Assembly: GCA_022712315.1 (NCBI GenBank)
Contig: JALAGS010000034.1
Span: forward strand, 1-55,015
DNA length: 55,015 nt
Direction of reading: 5' to 3'
Source of the DNA: Sphingobacterium sp.
Lineage (GTDB): Bacteria > Bacteroidota > Bacteroidia > Sphingobacteriales > Sphingobacteriaceae
The number at the start of each line of letters is the position of its first letter. The first letter of the stretch is position 1. Position numbers and translations under genes: made by a program. This document shows positions 1 through 11,411 of this stretch, piece after piece. The notes under the pieces are model-generated. The model did not search any database, was not told the DNA's origin, and worked only from the letters and a program-made list of their open reading frames with translations.

Positions 1-49
1 AAATATACCAATAATATTTGACAATAAGGCGTTAATTGTTCAAAATAAA

Positions 50-2323
50 TTAATTCGCTCTTTCCCCCTTGTAATCCTCCATTTTAAGTCTTGCCATTAA
101 ATAACTTATTGTGGATTCTGCACCTTGATTGATATTGACCTCATGCTCTTCCAACCCATCAAAGCACCCCCCTGTAACTGGATTATAAACAATTTGACGA
201 AGATGATTCCGTCCTAAAAACCATTCAAAGGCTATTCGAATCGTTTTCTTATACTGCTCATCTTTTGTGAACTTATAAAATCTATCAAGTGCAATAATGG
301 TGTAAGCTACATCAATGGGCTGCTCGCCTCCCCGGGGCTCAGATATCGGCTGGCCGCGCTGGGCCCAGCCTTTGTTGGAAACCACATGAATCTCATTGTC
401 TACGATAATCTTGTTCAACAAGAAATCAAAAGATTGATAAGCGATATCTTTATATGTACTATTCCCAGTGGCCTCATAGGCGATCAACATGGCTTCTGGG
501 ATAACACTGTTGCCATAGGTCAGGTAAGATTCAAACCATTGCCATTCTGCAGTGCTCTCCTGCTCAAACATGGCCGCCAAACGATCAGCCAGGACTTCTA
601 TAATAGCCTTATAATTTTTGCTCTTCATAAAACTCAGGCCCTTAATGGTAAAGGCCATCGATCGTGTCGAATAATAAACCATCGCATGTCTTGACGCCCG
701 CTCTATAAGCTCTAAAGCAAGTTTTACTATTCTTTCAGGCAAAAGATCAGCCAGGCCAATCACTTCGCCAAGGGCCCAGACTGCCCGTCCGTTGGCATCC
801 TCAAGATTTTCCTGTCCATTTTGCACCGTAAAATTACCGTGCCCATCTACGTAATTCAAAAACGTGCCATCTCCTTGCATACAATAACCAATAAAATCCA
901 GGTATTTCTGAATCAGAGCAATATCTTCATAGGATTCATATAATTTATAGTGATGTAACATGACTATAAGCGCTCTTGCATTGTCATCCAGCGCATAACC
1001 ACTTGCTAGGTCCGGAGATGAGATATCCGCAAATTGAACAAACCCGCGCTTCTCGGACATTCGGAAAATATGATCCAGGTTGACTGGTGGAATTGAGTAG
1101 ATCATATCCCTATTTTGATCTATAAGAAGCTCAAAAAGGCAAACATGGGCAATAGCAACATTCTGCCAGGAGGTCTTGACCATCTTTTGAAGGTTCACAT
1201 GATAGATCCTGCTTATTTTAAGTTCATCATTCAGAATCTGATTGACGGCAGCCGCAAGCTGATCAGAGTCTTCAAAGTCGATTATCGTACCCATATCTTC
1301 TTTTAAAACCTCCTTTACATGGGGAATTGGTGTTGACACAATAGGGCACCCAGAGCTAAGCGCATAAGAAAATGTGCCGCTAACCGCTTGTAAAGGGTCT
1401 TTTGATGTAAAAAGATACACGTCGGTGATCGATAGATAAGCCAGCAACTCTTCCGTCGAAAGAAATTCGTTGACGAATCGGACATGATCTGAAATGTCAT
1501 ATTGATTAACTATCGCCTCAAGTTGATTTCTATAGGCCTCTCCGTTACTCCGCAGAAGATTAGGGTGTGTCATCCCTAGGATAAGGAACTTTACATTTGG
1601 GTGTTGTGCAATGATAGCAGGCAGTGCATATAGTGTGGTTTCTATACTCTTGCTAGGACCAAGTAAACCAAATGTACTGAGGATTTTATTGCCCAGAAGA
1701 CTGTATTTCTCAAGAATGGCGTTTTTATCTACTGCTGGAGCTAAGTGTGTACCATGTTCTATTACCGTTATTTTATTAGGAAGAATTTTGTAAATATCCG
1801 TCAGGATATTTGCGGATCCCTGTGTCATAACGATTATCTGGGAACAATGATATGCAATTCGATATACATGATCAAGCAGCGTACGATCTGGTGCCGGCAA
1901 CACTGTGTGGAAAGTCACAACAATGGCAATTTGTGCTTTATTAAGATTCGAAAGGAAAGATATGAACTCAGCTTCTTGACCTAGGAAAAGGCCGAACTCA
2001 TGTTCGATACAGATTAATTTGATACCTTGATCAAATAGAATGTTTGTAAGAATACTGTCAAAAGAAAGCGGATCGGCTATATCCAATTTGCCCAATGGGC
2101 AATCATATTGTGATGTATGATCATCTACTATCGGTATAGGAATTAGCCGGAACGACTCTTCGAATTTACTTGAGATAGCCTTCATCAGGTCCGTTGTATA
2201 AGTCGCAATACCGCAGGCGCGTGGAGGATAAGTGGATAGGAACGCTATTCCTCTTTTGGTTGCTGAAATCATTGTTGGATTTTTAAGTGGAGTCCTTGCA
2301 TACGATCTGCTTGTATTCGACAA
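50..2323 (-). CDS. GT4 glycosyltransferase with C-terminal (alpha/alpha) barrel domain
   Basis: This 757-residue cytoplasmic protein has two parts. Residues about 25-405 look like a GT-B fold glycosyltransferase of family GT4: an N-terminal STYPPRACGIATYT stretch (the acceptor/nucleotide loop), a central FGLLGPSKSIE strand and the late GTFSYALSSGCPIVST region that normally holds the nucleotide-sugar. Residues about 425-750 are helical with the look of a six-hairpin barrel (ASGYALDDNARAL, LEDANGRAVWALGE, SEPRGGEQPIDVAYT). Similar fusions in Bacteroidota are annotated as glycosyltransferases, often linked to mannose metabolism; that link is not shown here. A second Met at residue 18 could be the true start. 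It is divergent from the desaturase gene. The sugar donor and acceptor cannot be read from sequence. Confidence 0.8.
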   Translation of the reverse strand: MSNTSRSYARTPLKNPTMISATKRGIAFLSTYPPRACGIATYTTDLMKAISSKFEESFRLIPIPIVDDHTSQYDCPLGKLDIADPLSFDSILTNILFDQGIKLICIEHEFGLFLGQEAEFISFLSNLNKAQIAIVVTFHTVLPAPDRTLLDHVYRIAYHCSQIIVMTQGSANILTDIYKILPNKITVIEHGTHLAPAVDKNAILEKYSLLGNKILSTFGLLGPSKSIETTLYALPAIIAQHPNVKFLILGMTHPNLLRSNGEAYRNQLEAIVNQYDISDHVRFVNEFLSTEELLAYLSITDVYLFTSKDPLQAVSGTFSYALSSGCPIVSTPIPHVKEVLKEDMGTIIDFEDSDQLAAAVNQILNDELKISRIYHVNLQKMVKTSWQNVAIAHVCLFELLIDQNRDMIYSIPPVNLDHIFRMSEKRGFVQFADISSPDLASGYALDDNARALIVMLHHYKLYESYEDIALIQKYLDFIGYCMQGDGTFLNYVDGHGNFTVQNGQENLEDANGRAVWALGEVIGLADLLPERIVKLALELIERASRHAMVYYSTRSMAFTIKGLSFMKSKNYKAIIEVLADRLAAMFEQESTAEWQWFESYLTYGNSVIPEAMLIAYEATGNSTYKDIAYQSFDFLLNKIIVDNEIHVVSNKGWAQRGQPISEPRGGEQPIDVAYTIIALDRFYKFTKDEQYKKTIRIAFEWFLGRNHLRQIVYNPVTGGCFDGLEEHEVNINQGAESTISYLMARLKMEDYKGERAN

Positions 2324-2492
2324 GGAACTGCACGTAGGAAGGTCTTTAAAGATACGAAAATAAACTGAAAGAACACAATGATAGTTTGGATGTTACATCG
2401 GAAGAATGAATGATATGTTAAACTTTGAATATTAACAGTTTTTATCGTTATTATATGCTAACTTAGCAAAACTTATCATTAAATAAATATAA

Positions 2493-3524
2493 ATGCCCTT
2501 TTTAGATCATGTCCTACAAGTTCCAACATACGGATGGAAAGACAGCGATGGAAACCTCGTAAAGCCTAGTAAAAAACAACTTCTGAATGAATTTTTCAAA
2601 CGCCTCAATATCTTTAAAGACAGGCGCAATTGGTTGCCATTTTTTAGCTGGCTAAAAGTAGCGTGCCTTATTCCATTTTTTGTACTGTTCTTAGTATACC
2701 ATTTGAGCTGGTGGACCGTAGCGGCTGCATTCATTTACAGCATGATCATTATGGGCACCCATGGAACAATATGGCACCATCGATTTGCTACACACGGAGC
2801 ATTCAAATTTCGGAATGGATTTTGGCGTTTTTTCACACAGAATCTCACGATCAATGTCATACCAGAAGAAATATATGTGATTTCACATCACGTACATCAT
2901 GCAAAATCAGATCAACCTGGTGATCCTTATAATGCACAAGCTGGATTTTTATACTGTTTCCTGGCCGATGTAAACCACCAGCCTATTGCGAAAGACCTTA
3001 CCGAAAATTCCTATAACCGTGTCAAACTCCTCATGCGCCATACAGGCGTGACTGCCAACAGCTATAGGCAATATCAAAAATGGGGGTCGTATGTAAATCC
3101 TTCACATGCGATTTGGTCCTGGATATTAAATTGGGCTTTCTGGTATGCCATCTTTTATTTGATCGGCGGCCATGCACTTGCCTGTACACTTTTCGGTGCT
3201 GCTGGATTTTGGGCTGTAGGTGTACGAACATTCAACTATGAAGGTCATGCAAAAGGAGAAGACAAACAACGGGAAGGCATCGACTTTAATGAAAATGACA
3301 AATCAATAAATCAGCTATGGCCAGGTATTGTTGCAGGTGAATGGCACAACAATCATCATTTGTATCCAAAAAGTGCGCGAAGCGGTTTTAAACCTTATCA
3401 AATTGATCTTGCTTGGTATTATATTAAAATGATGCATAAACTAGGTGCAGTTAGCAGTTATCGTGATGACAAAAAAAGATTCAACGAACAATACCGTATC
3501 CCCTATCTAAAATCAAAGGTTTAA
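2493..3524 (+). CDS. Membrane acyl-CoA/acyl-lipid desaturase
   Basis: Integral membrane di-iron fatty acid desaturase of the delta-9 stearoyl-CoA desaturase type, 343 residues, the normal length. All three histidine boxes are visible: HRFATH near residue 97, HHVHH near residue 131 and the late HNNHH near residue 287, separated by hydrophobic segments (about residues 52-90 and 205-245) that would form two membrane hairpins. It should introduce a cis double bond into membrane acyl chains and so set membrane fluidity. It stands alone, with an A/T-rich leader and no close downstream partner. The double-bond position is inferred from family resemblance only. Confidence 0.88.
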   Translation: MPFLDHVLQVPTYGWKDSDGNLVKPSKKQLLNEFFKRLNIFKDRRNWLPFFSWLKVACLIPFFVLFLVYHLSWWTVAAAFIYSMIIMGTHGTIWHHRFATHGAFKFRNGFWRFFTQNLTINVIPEEIYVISHHVHHAKSDQPGDPYNAQAGFLYCFLADVNHQPIAKDLTENSYNRVKLLMRHTGVTANSYRQYQKWGSYVNPSHAIWSWILNWAFWYAIFYLIGGHALACTLFGAAGFWAVGVRTFNYEGHAKGEDKQREGIDFNENDKSINQLWPGIVAGEWHNNHHLYPKSARSGFKPYQIDLAWYYIKMMHKLGAVSSYRDDKKRFNEQYRIPYLKSKV

Positions 3525-3730
3525 AATACTGGATGGTTAATAACCTATCTTAAGCTCAAATACGCTAAGTATAAAATAAGAAGACAATCTTGACAAAAAA
3601 TAAATTATAACAGGCATAATTCCCTTTTTCCAAAGTTCGATTTCTCCTAAAGGATTTGCTTTCCAGGTTTAGTTAACATAGATAGAGATAGTTGTAACGT
3701 ATTTTTACTAAAGATATTCTATATTCATGA

Positions 3731-4630
3731 CTAATCTAAACTGACATTTCTATATTCATTCGGAGTAAATCCTACCCTATTTTTGAATAACCGGCTAAAA
3801 TGTTGGGGATATTTAAACCCCAGCTCGAAAGCGATTTCATTAATTGATTTGTTGGTATCGAATATTTTTTCTTTAGCAATCTCTATTAGCTTATTCTGAA
3901 TATATTCCTGTGCTGTTTTACCTGTTTCTTTCTTAATAAGATCTCCAAAATAATTGGATGATAAAAATAGCTGTTCTGCAAAGTATGCTACAGAGGGTAG
4001 ACCGTTTTGTTGTGGTTCGTCTGACTGGAGGTATGCATTCAAAATCTCCTCAAATTTTTCTAAGACCCCCCTATTGACATTTTCCCGTGTAATAAACTGC
4101 CTGTCGTAAAAGCGCTGGCAATAATCCAGAAAGAGTTCGATATTGGAAACAATAAGTTTTTTGGTATGCTTGTCGATGCTATGTGCCAACTCATGCTTTA
4201 TCTTGTTTAGACAATCCATAATAATGCTCCTTTCTTGCTCAGAAAGATGCAGCGCCTCGCTTGCGGAATAGGAAAAGAAAGTATAATGGGCAATCTCCTT
4301 CGCTAAAGCAGTGCCGTACAATAACTCTGGATGAAATACTAAGGCCGTTCCCTGAGGCTGATAGAAATCAGTACCATTTTCGCCTATTACCTGACCGGGC
4401 GCCAAAAATATCAATGTTCCCTCTTCATAGTCATAGTTCTTTAGGCCATACCTTAGATCACCGCATTTTATTTCCTTAAAAAATACAGTATAGAACTCAT
4501 ACCTGAGTTTGGAGAGTTTACGAGGATTTGCCTTATTCAAATCAACCACACTGACCAACGGATGTAAAGTCTCATTGTTGTTGAAATTATTGTATTCCGT
4601 AATACTCTTAAAATTGATGATCTCTTCCAT
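3731..4630 (-). CDS. AraC-family transcriptional regulator
   Basis: This 299-residue protein has the Bacteroidota AraC layout: an N-terminal cupin-like sensor half (residues about 20-170, with the GTLIFLAPGQVIGE strand) and a C-terminal double helix-turn-helix (about 200-297) containing YFAEQLFLSSNYFGDLIKK and the signature INEIAFELGFKYPQHFSRLF. It is divergent from the aldo/keto reductase operon, and the 160-bp intergenic region carries a motif that recurs before the flavodoxin gene, so it probably controls both units. The ligand is unknown. It is related to two other AraC genes in the window (the ones at 30.2 and 34.7 kb) but not a close copy. Confidence 0.88.
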   Translation of the reverse strand: MEEIINFKSITEYNNFNNNETLHPLVSVVDLNKANPRKLSKLRYEFYTVFFKEIKCGDLRYGLKNYDYEEGTLIFLAPGQVIGENGTDFYQPQGTALVFHPELLYGTALAKEIAHYTFFSYSASEALHLSEQERSIIMDCLNKIKHELAHSIDKHTKKLIVSNIELFLDYCQRFYDRQFITRENVNRGVLEKFEEILNAYLQSDEPQQNGLPSVAYFAEQLFLSSNYFGDLIKKETGKTAQEYIQNKLIEIAKEKIFDTNKSINEIAFELGFKYPQHFSRLFKNRVGFTPNEYRNVSLD

Positions 4631-4693
4631 TTGTTTAAATGCTATTAAACAAATTTACAAAACTAGGATTCAACAATTTATTATATCAGTAAT

Positions 4694-4753
4694 ATTGGTA
4701 GAACTATCCGTAATCCGTATACCTAAACCATTAACAGCAAACCCGAACTTTGT
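4694..4753 (+). promoter_or_regulatory. Operator/promoter module 1 of the AraC-controlled cluster
   Basis: A motif running from ATTGGTAGAACTATCCGTAA (4694) to about 4726 is followed by the promoter box GAACTTTGT at 4745-4753. The same motif, with a few changes, and the same box recur at 7744-7803 with the identical 51-nt offset. It lies between the divergent AraC gene and the first aldo/keto reductase. Binding by the adjacent AraC protein is inferred. Confidence 0.6.
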
Positions 4754-4778
4754 TAATAGTGAATTGTATAATACATAA

Positions 4779-5642
<864 letters not shown>

Positions 5643-5650
5643 TACTTTAA

Positions 5651-6646
<996 letters not shown>

Positions 6647-6656
6647 ACAAACTGAA

Positions 6657-7742
6657 ATGATAAAGAATTTTTCAAAACACATCATAACCATCGCATGCCT
6701 TCTATCGGTAACATTGCCACTGCATGCTCAGATAAAACAAAAACCGCTGCGTATTGCCGAGCAGGGAAGTTTTGCTATCGGCGGCCTGAGCAGAACAGAA
6801 CCCGGTAATTTCAATGTAAACGATGCATTGAAGCCGCAAGGTCAGACCTATCACGGGGATCATGCTTATGCATTCTACCAGATCCCGGTAAAGGCAAAAA
6901 ACTATCCCCTAGTTTTCCTGCATGGTGCCGGCCAGTCTAAAAAAACATGGGAAACAACACCCGACGGCCGTGAGGGTTTTCAAAATATTTTCCTGCGACG
7001 TAATTTTTCGGTATATCTTCTTGATCAGCCCCGACGTGGTGAAGCTGGCAAAAGTATGGTTGAAACAACGATCAAGCCTATTGCTGATGAACAGTTCTGG
7101 TTTACACAATTCCGTTTAGGAAATTACCCGGATTACTTTCCCAATGTGCAGTTCCCGAAAGATGCTGCCTCACTGGAGCAGTTTTATCGGCAGATGACGC
7201 CCAATACTGGAGCTTTTGATGCCATTGTGGTATCGGACGCCGTTTCCAGTTTATTTGACAAAATAGGTGACGGCATCCTGATCACCCATTCGCAGGGCGG
7301 TGGCCCCGGATGGATGACCGCTATAAAAAATAATAAAGTCAAAGCTATTGTAGCCTACGAACCGTATAGTGGTTTTGTATTCCCCGAGGGAGAACTTCCC
7401 CAACCCATCAGATCCTCTGGGCTTTTTGGAGAGCTGAAAGGCACGGCGATTCCCCTTGAAGATTTTAAAAAGCTGACAGCTATACCGATCGTGGTCTACT
7501 ACGGTGATAACATCGCCAAAGAACCGTCTGAGGTCTGGAACCAAGATCACTGGCGATCAGGCCTTGAGATGGCCAGGTTGTGGGCAGCGACAATCAATAA
7601 ACATGGCGGCGATGCGACCGTCGTCCATTTGCCCGAAAAAGGCATCTTTGGAAATACTCACTTTCCTTTTTCTGACCTCAACAATGAACAGATCGCAAAC
7701 GAACTATCAAGCTGGTTAAAGTTAAAAAAGCTGGATAGGTAA
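6657..7742 (+). CDS. Secreted alpha/beta hydrolase
   Basis: Exported serine hydrolase of about 361 residues. The start at 6657 is preferred over an upstream in-frame ATG because it gives a clean signal peptide (MIKNFSKHIITIACLLSV, cleaved near HAQ) and avoids a long overlap with the reductase gene. The oxyanion region FLHGAGQSKKTWE and the nucleophile elbow ITHSQGGGPG (Ser) are clear; a late NTHFPF His is the likely catalytic base. A broken paralogue of this protein lies at 11412-11705. Substrate unknown. Confidence 0.82.
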   Translation: MIKNFSKHIITIACLLSVTLPLHAQIKQKPLRIAEQGSFAIGGLSRTEPGNFNVNDALKPQGQTYHGDHAYAFYQIPVKAKNYPLVFLHGAGQSKKTWETTPDGREGFQNIFLRRNFSVYLLDQPRRGEAGKSMVETTIKPIADEQFWFTQFRLGNYPDYFPNVQFPKDAASLEQFYRQMTPNTGAFDAIVVSDAVSSLFDKIGDGILITHSQGGGPGWMTAIKNNKVKAIVAYEPYSGFVFPEGELPQPIRSSGLFGELKGTAIPLEDFKKLTAIPIVVYYGDNIAKEPSEVWNQDHWRSGLEMARLWAATINKHGGDATVVHLPEKGIFGNTHFPFSDLNNEQIANELSSWLKLKKLDR

Positions 7743-7743
7743 C

Positions 7744-7803
7744 ATTGGTAGTAATATCCGTAATCTGTATACTAATAAAGCAGGAAACTATGGGGAACTT
7801 TGT
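7744..7803 (+). promoter_or_regulatory. Operator/promoter module 2 of the AraC-controlled cluster
   Basis: The motif ATTGGTAGTAATATCCGTAA (from 7744 to about 7775) closely matches the motif at 4694, and the box GAACTTTGT sits at 7795-7803, again exactly 51 nt from the motif start. It precedes the flavodoxin gene and suggests a second promoter inside the cluster under the same regulator. Confidence 0.6.
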
Positions 7804-7822
7804 ATAAATCAAAATGATATAA

Positions 7823-8470
7823 ATGAACACTAAGGTATTATACGGATTTATGATCAGCATGTTTCTACTGATAAGTTCCTGCTCACAGGCAGAAGAATCA
7901 GGAGCACAAAAAGATCCCTCCTCAATTGATAAAGTAGATCCATTGAAAGACAAGAAGATATTGATTGTCTACCTGTCCAGAACAAAAAACACCCAAACCC
8001 TTGCCGAGATTATTCAGAAGAAAGTGGGAGGCAAATTGGTTGGAATCGAATTAGAGAAACCTTACCCCGAACATTACCAAACTACCGTGGATCAGGTTGC
8101 CCAGGAAAATAGAACAGGTTATCTACCGCCATTAAAAACCAAGATAGACAGCATGGATACCTACGATATGGTGTTCATCGGTTTTCCGACATGGGGCATG
8201 CAGCTGCCACCACCGGTGAAAAGCTTTCTGAGCAACTATGATCTAGCTGGAAAAACTGTTATCCCATTCAACACAAATGCGGGCTATGGTATAGGCAGCA
8301 CTTTTGAAACGGTCCGGCAACTATGCCCCGATAGTAAGCTCATTGAGGGATATTCAACCAAAGGCGGAGTGGAACGTGACGGTATCGTCTTCGTGATGGA
8401 AGGCAATAAAGAAAAACTCGTCGAAAAAGAAGTTCAGCAGTGGCTTGTGAAAATCGGCCTATCAAAGTAA
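7823..8470 (+). CDS. Flavodoxin-like lipoprotein
   Basis: A 215-residue protein with an SPII signal (MISMFLLISSC, lipidated Cys near residue 20) followed by a flavodoxin fold. The FMN phosphate loop is ILIVYLSRTKNTQTLAE, and the two later loops TWGMQLPPP and NTNAGYGIGSTFE fit isoalloxazine binding. Flavodoxins of this type with a lipoprotein signal are common in Bacteroidota and would work at the periplasmic face of a membrane, probably in electron transfer or quinone reduction. It is followed after 24 bp by a hydrolase gene. Confidence 0.85.
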   Translation: MNTKVLYGFMISMFLLISSCSQAEESGAQKDPSSIDKVDPLKDKKILIVYLSRTKNTQTLAEIIQKKVGGKLVGIELEKPYPEHYQTTVDQVAQENRTGYLPPLKTKIDSMDTYDMVFIGFPTWGMQLPPPVKSFLSNYDLAGKTVIPFNTNAGYGIGSTFETVRQLCPDSKLIEGYSTKGGVERDGIVFVMEGNKEKLVEKEVQQWLVKIGLSK

Positions 8471-8494
8471 AAAAAGATTTAAAATTATTAAAAA

Positions 8495-9544
8495 ATGGAA
8501 CAGATCAAATATATTATCGTAGCCATGTTTATGGCAACAGGCATGATTTCCGAAGCACAGGACAAAATAAAAAATCCATTTGGACTAGTCTACGGGGATG
8601 CTATTACGGAGAATGTTAAAGGAAAAGTAAATATACATCCTGTAACCTATAAATTAAATGGAATAGACATCGCAGCGAATGTTTATACTCCGGCAAATTA
8701 TGACGCTTCAAAAAAATACCCCGCTGTTATCGTAGCCCATCCCAATGGGGGGATTAAGGAGCAAACTGCGGGTCTTTATGCACAGCGGCTTGCCGAGGCA
8801 GGTTACATAACCATGGCTGCCGACGCTTCTTATCAGGGTGCCAGTGGCGGCGAGCCCAGACATACGGACAAACCGCAGTACAGGACAGAGGATATCCATG
8901 GAATGGCAGATTATATAGCAGCTTATGCAGGTGTAGATCCTTCCCGTATTGGAGCCTTGGGTATCTGCGGTGGCGGTGGGTATACGCTTAAGGCCGCACA
9001 GTCAGATAAACGCCTCAAAGCTGTTGCGACATTAAGTATGTTCAATTCAGGTGAAGTGCGACGGAATGGATTTCAGAACGCACAGCTAAGCACTATCAAG
9101 CAGCGTCTTAAACAGGCATCAGATGCCCGGGCACAGGAAGCTGCAGGTGGGGAAATCAAATATTCTGGTGTTGCGAGCATAACGGACGAAGAAATTGCCA
9201 AAACGCCTACCGACCTCTATCGTGAGGGATTTGAGTACTATTACAGAACCCATGCCCATCCAAATTCAACGTTTTTATATACGACCAGCAGCCTAATGGA
9301 CCTGATGACATGGGATGCGACGGATGGCATCGAACTGATCGACCAGCCTTTATTGATGATGGCCGGAAGCAAGGCAGATACCAAATACATGACGGATGAG
9401 GCTTTTCCGAAAGCAAAGAATGCTAAAAACAAAGAGCTCTTTTTGATAGAGGGCGCAACGCACATTGAAACGTACTGGAAAAAAGAATATGTTGCAAAAG
9501 CGGTAAATAAACTGGTTGATTTTTATCACCAAAATCTTCAATAA
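8495..9544 (+). CDS. Secreted alpha/beta hydrolase, dienelactone-hydrolase-like
   Basis: A 349-residue exported hydrolase with a signal peptide (first about 21 residues, ending SEAQ). The nucleophile elbow reads GALGICGGGGYTLKAA, so the nucleophile appears to be Cys, as in dienelactone hydrolases, rather than Ser. The oxyanion strand VIVAHPNGG and the late acid/base region (GSKADTKYM, ATHIETYW with the His) are in the expected order. It sits between the flavodoxin and the NTF2-like gene with short gaps and is probably co-transcribed with them. Substrate not known. Confidence 0.8.
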   Translation: MEQIKYIIVAMFMATGMISEAQDKIKNPFGLVYGDAITENVKGKVNIHPVTYKLNGIDIAANVYTPANYDASKKYPAVIVAHPNGGIKEQTAGLYAQRLAEAGYITMAADASYQGASGGEPRHTDKPQYRTEDIHGMADYIAAYAGVDPSRIGALGICGGGGYTLKAAQSDKRLKAVATLSMFNSGEVRRNGFQNAQLSTIKQRLKQASDARAQEAAGGEIKYSGVASITDEEIAKTPTDLYREGFEYYYRTHAHPNSTFLYTTSSLMDLMTWDATDGIELIDQPLLMMAGSKADTKYMTDEAFPKAKNAKNKELFLIEGATHIETYWKKEYVAKAVNKLVDFYHQNLQ

Positions 9545-9563
9545 CAAACAAACTATACTTATT

Positions 9564-10007
9564 ATGAGAAAATTATTGCTCGGCCTCTGTTTGGCCCTAA
9601 CCGGAATCCAGATATCTCTTGCGCAATCGGCCACTGATCAGGAAATCATCAAACTTTCTAAAGATAAATGGCAATGGATGGCCGATAAAAATGTCGGCCC
9701 ATTGGACAGCCTTTTCCACGAAAAATCAATGTTTGTCCACATGGGTGGATCCTGGGGAAAACAACGGGAACTCGAAGTGATAAAAAGTGGCGGCATCTGG
9801 TATAAAAAGGCGGATATCCACGAAGTATCGGTCAATATTATAGACAATACGGCTATTCTGCTTAATAGGATCGACCTACTGGCCGTCGTCGGTGGAAATG
9901 AGGTAACCAATCCCTTTATGGTTACCGAAGTATACGTCAAACAAAATGGCGCATGGAAATTGGGTTCATTATCGTTCAGCAGGCTGCTTACTCCCGGAAA
10001 TAGATAA
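9564..10007 (+). CDS. Secreted NTF2-like/SnoaL-like protein
   Basis: A 147-residue protein starting at 9564, where the ATG gives a good signal peptide (MRKLLLGLCLALTGIQISLA). The rest has the pattern of the NTF2-like cone fold: an N-terminal helix pair (DQEIIKLSKDKWQWMADKN), then FVHMGGSW and strands such as VTEVYVKQNGAWKLGSLSF. Such proteins are small-molecule binding or isomerase-like; a catalytic role cannot be assigned. It follows the dienelactone-type hydrolase by 19 bp. Confidence 0.75.
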   Translation: MRKLLLGLCLALTGIQISLAQSATDQEIIKLSKDKWQWMADKNVGPLDSLFHEKSMFVHMGGSWGKQRELEVIKSGGIWYKKADIHEVSVNIIDNTAILLNRIDLLAVVGGNEVTNPFMVTEVYVKQNGAWKLGSLSFSRLLTPGNR

Positions 10008-10056
10008 CCAATAACCCGAGCAATGATCATGAAAAGGTTACTAAAGACATAAAATA

Positions 10057-10788
10057 ATGATAAAGAAACAAAAGTATATAATAGTATTTTTAATGCCCTT
10101 ATTTTCCCTGTCGTCCTTGTTATACGCAGCCCAAAATCCGTTGAAAGATCCCTTAACTAGCCATGAAATAGGACTTGTAAGGATTGCAGCTACAGCTGCC
10201 AAAGGCGACCTGGAAGGACTGAAAAAGGAACTCAACAAAGCACTTGATGATGGATTGACAGTCAATCAGATTAAAGAGGGAATCATACATCTTTATGCTT
10301 ACGCTGGTTTTCCGCGAAGTATACGAGGATTGCAGACCCTGATAGAGGTACTCGAAGAAAGAAGAGCGAAAGGTATTGTTGATCCGCTTGGTGCAGAGGC
10401 ATCCCCTATTCGAAACGACAAGACAAAATACGATCGTGGAAAAGCGATTTTGGAACAGCTAACTGGTACACCAGAAAGAGATCCTAAAACTGGATATGCG
10501 GCTTTTGCCCCAACTATCGAAGTATTTCTAAAAGAGCATCTATTTGCCGATATTTTTGAACGGGATGTGCTTTCATATGCAGAAAGAGAACTTGTGACAG
10601 TATCTGTACTGGCCAGCATAGGCGGTGTGGAACCGATGCTGAAATCCCATCTGACCATTTGTTTAAATGTTGGTCTATCCGAGGAAAAACTGCGGCAGTT
10701 TATAAGCGTTATAGAATCGACAGTGGGCAAAAAAGAAGGTCTGGATGCAAAAAAAGTCTTGGACGGGGTACTAGCGGATAAAAAATAA
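10057..10788 (+). CDS. Exported carboxymuconolactone decarboxylase-like protein
   Basis: A 243-residue protein with an N-terminal signal (residues 1-24) and two CMD-like helical repeats (about 40-110 and 140-235). Typical CMD helices are visible, such as ERELVTVSVLASIGGVEP followed by HLTICLNVGLSEEKL. The CxxC pair of AhpD-type peroxidase partners is absent, so it is closer to the gamma-carboxymuconolactone decarboxylase branch and need not be redox active. Flavodoxin, CMD, hydrolase and cupin genes often sit together in Bacteroidota, which supports one functional cluster here. Confidence 0.8.
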   Translation: MIKKQKYIIVFLMPLFSLSSLLYAAQNPLKDPLTSHEIGLVRIAATAAKGDLEGLKKELNKALDDGLTVNQIKEGIIHLYAYAGFPRSIRGLQTLIEVLEERRAKGIVDPLGAEASPIRNDKTKYDRGKAILEQLTGTPERDPKTGYAAFAPTIEVFLKEHLFADIFERDVLSYAERELVTVSVLASIGGVEPMLKSHLTICLNVGLSEEKLRQFISVIESTVGKKEGLDAKKVLDGVLADKK

Positions 10789-10913
10789 ATTATAGAAATA
10801 TTCCTCTTTAATCTTTCCACTGGGGAAGGTACAAAAGAAAATACATCAGGCTCCTCCAAACTTCCTTAAAATTGGGATTCATATGGATAAACATGATTAA
10901 AAATTTTAAAACT

Positions 10914-11402
10914 ATGAATTTAAAAAACACAGCGGTATTATTTATAACTGGCATATTTGGAATTTCCTGTAGCCAACAGGAGCAGCAAAATACAGTGTGC
11001 GAGAAAACACATGAGCCAGTTTTTGAAAAAGGCGAAAAGATTAATAATGATAACTTTACCGGAACAGTATATTTAAATAACCTGGTAACAGCAGATAGCC
11101 TTAACCAGAATGCAGTCGGCAGTGTAACCTTCGAGCCAGGTTCTCGGACCAAGTGGCATTCTCATCCAGCCGGACAGATTATCCTGGCTTTGGACGGTGT
11201 TGGATATTACCAGGAAGAAGGCAAAGACAAAGTTATTGTTCGCAAAGGTGAAGTCGTAAAGTGCCCAATAGACGTTCCTCACTGGCATGGAGCAAGTGCT
11301 GATTCTGCTTTTGTACAGGTTGCAATTACAGGCAGGGAAAAAGGGGAAACAGTCTGGTTTAAGCCGGTCACAGATGAAGAATATAATCGTGAACCTAAAT
11401 AG
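10914..11402 (+). CDS. Cupin-domain lipoprotein
   Basis: About 162 residues from the ATG at 10914, chosen because it gives a compact lipoprotein signal (FITGIFGISC) with Cys near residue 19; upstream ATGs at 10872 and 10893 are in frame. The rest is a single cupin barrel with the metal-binding motif WHSHPAGQ in the first half and VPHWHGA in the second. Proteins like this follow CMD-like genes in many genomes. It would act in the periplasm; substrate unknown. Confidence 0.8.
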   Translation: MNLKNTAVLFITGIFGISCSQQEQQNTVCEKTHEPVFEKGEKINNDNFTGTVYLNNLVTADSLNQNAVGSVTFEPGSRTKWHSHPAGQIILALDGVGYYQEEGKDKVIVRKGEVVKCPIDVPHWHGASADSAFVQVAITGREKGETVWFKPVTDEEYNREPK

Positions 11403-11411
11403 GATGACCTT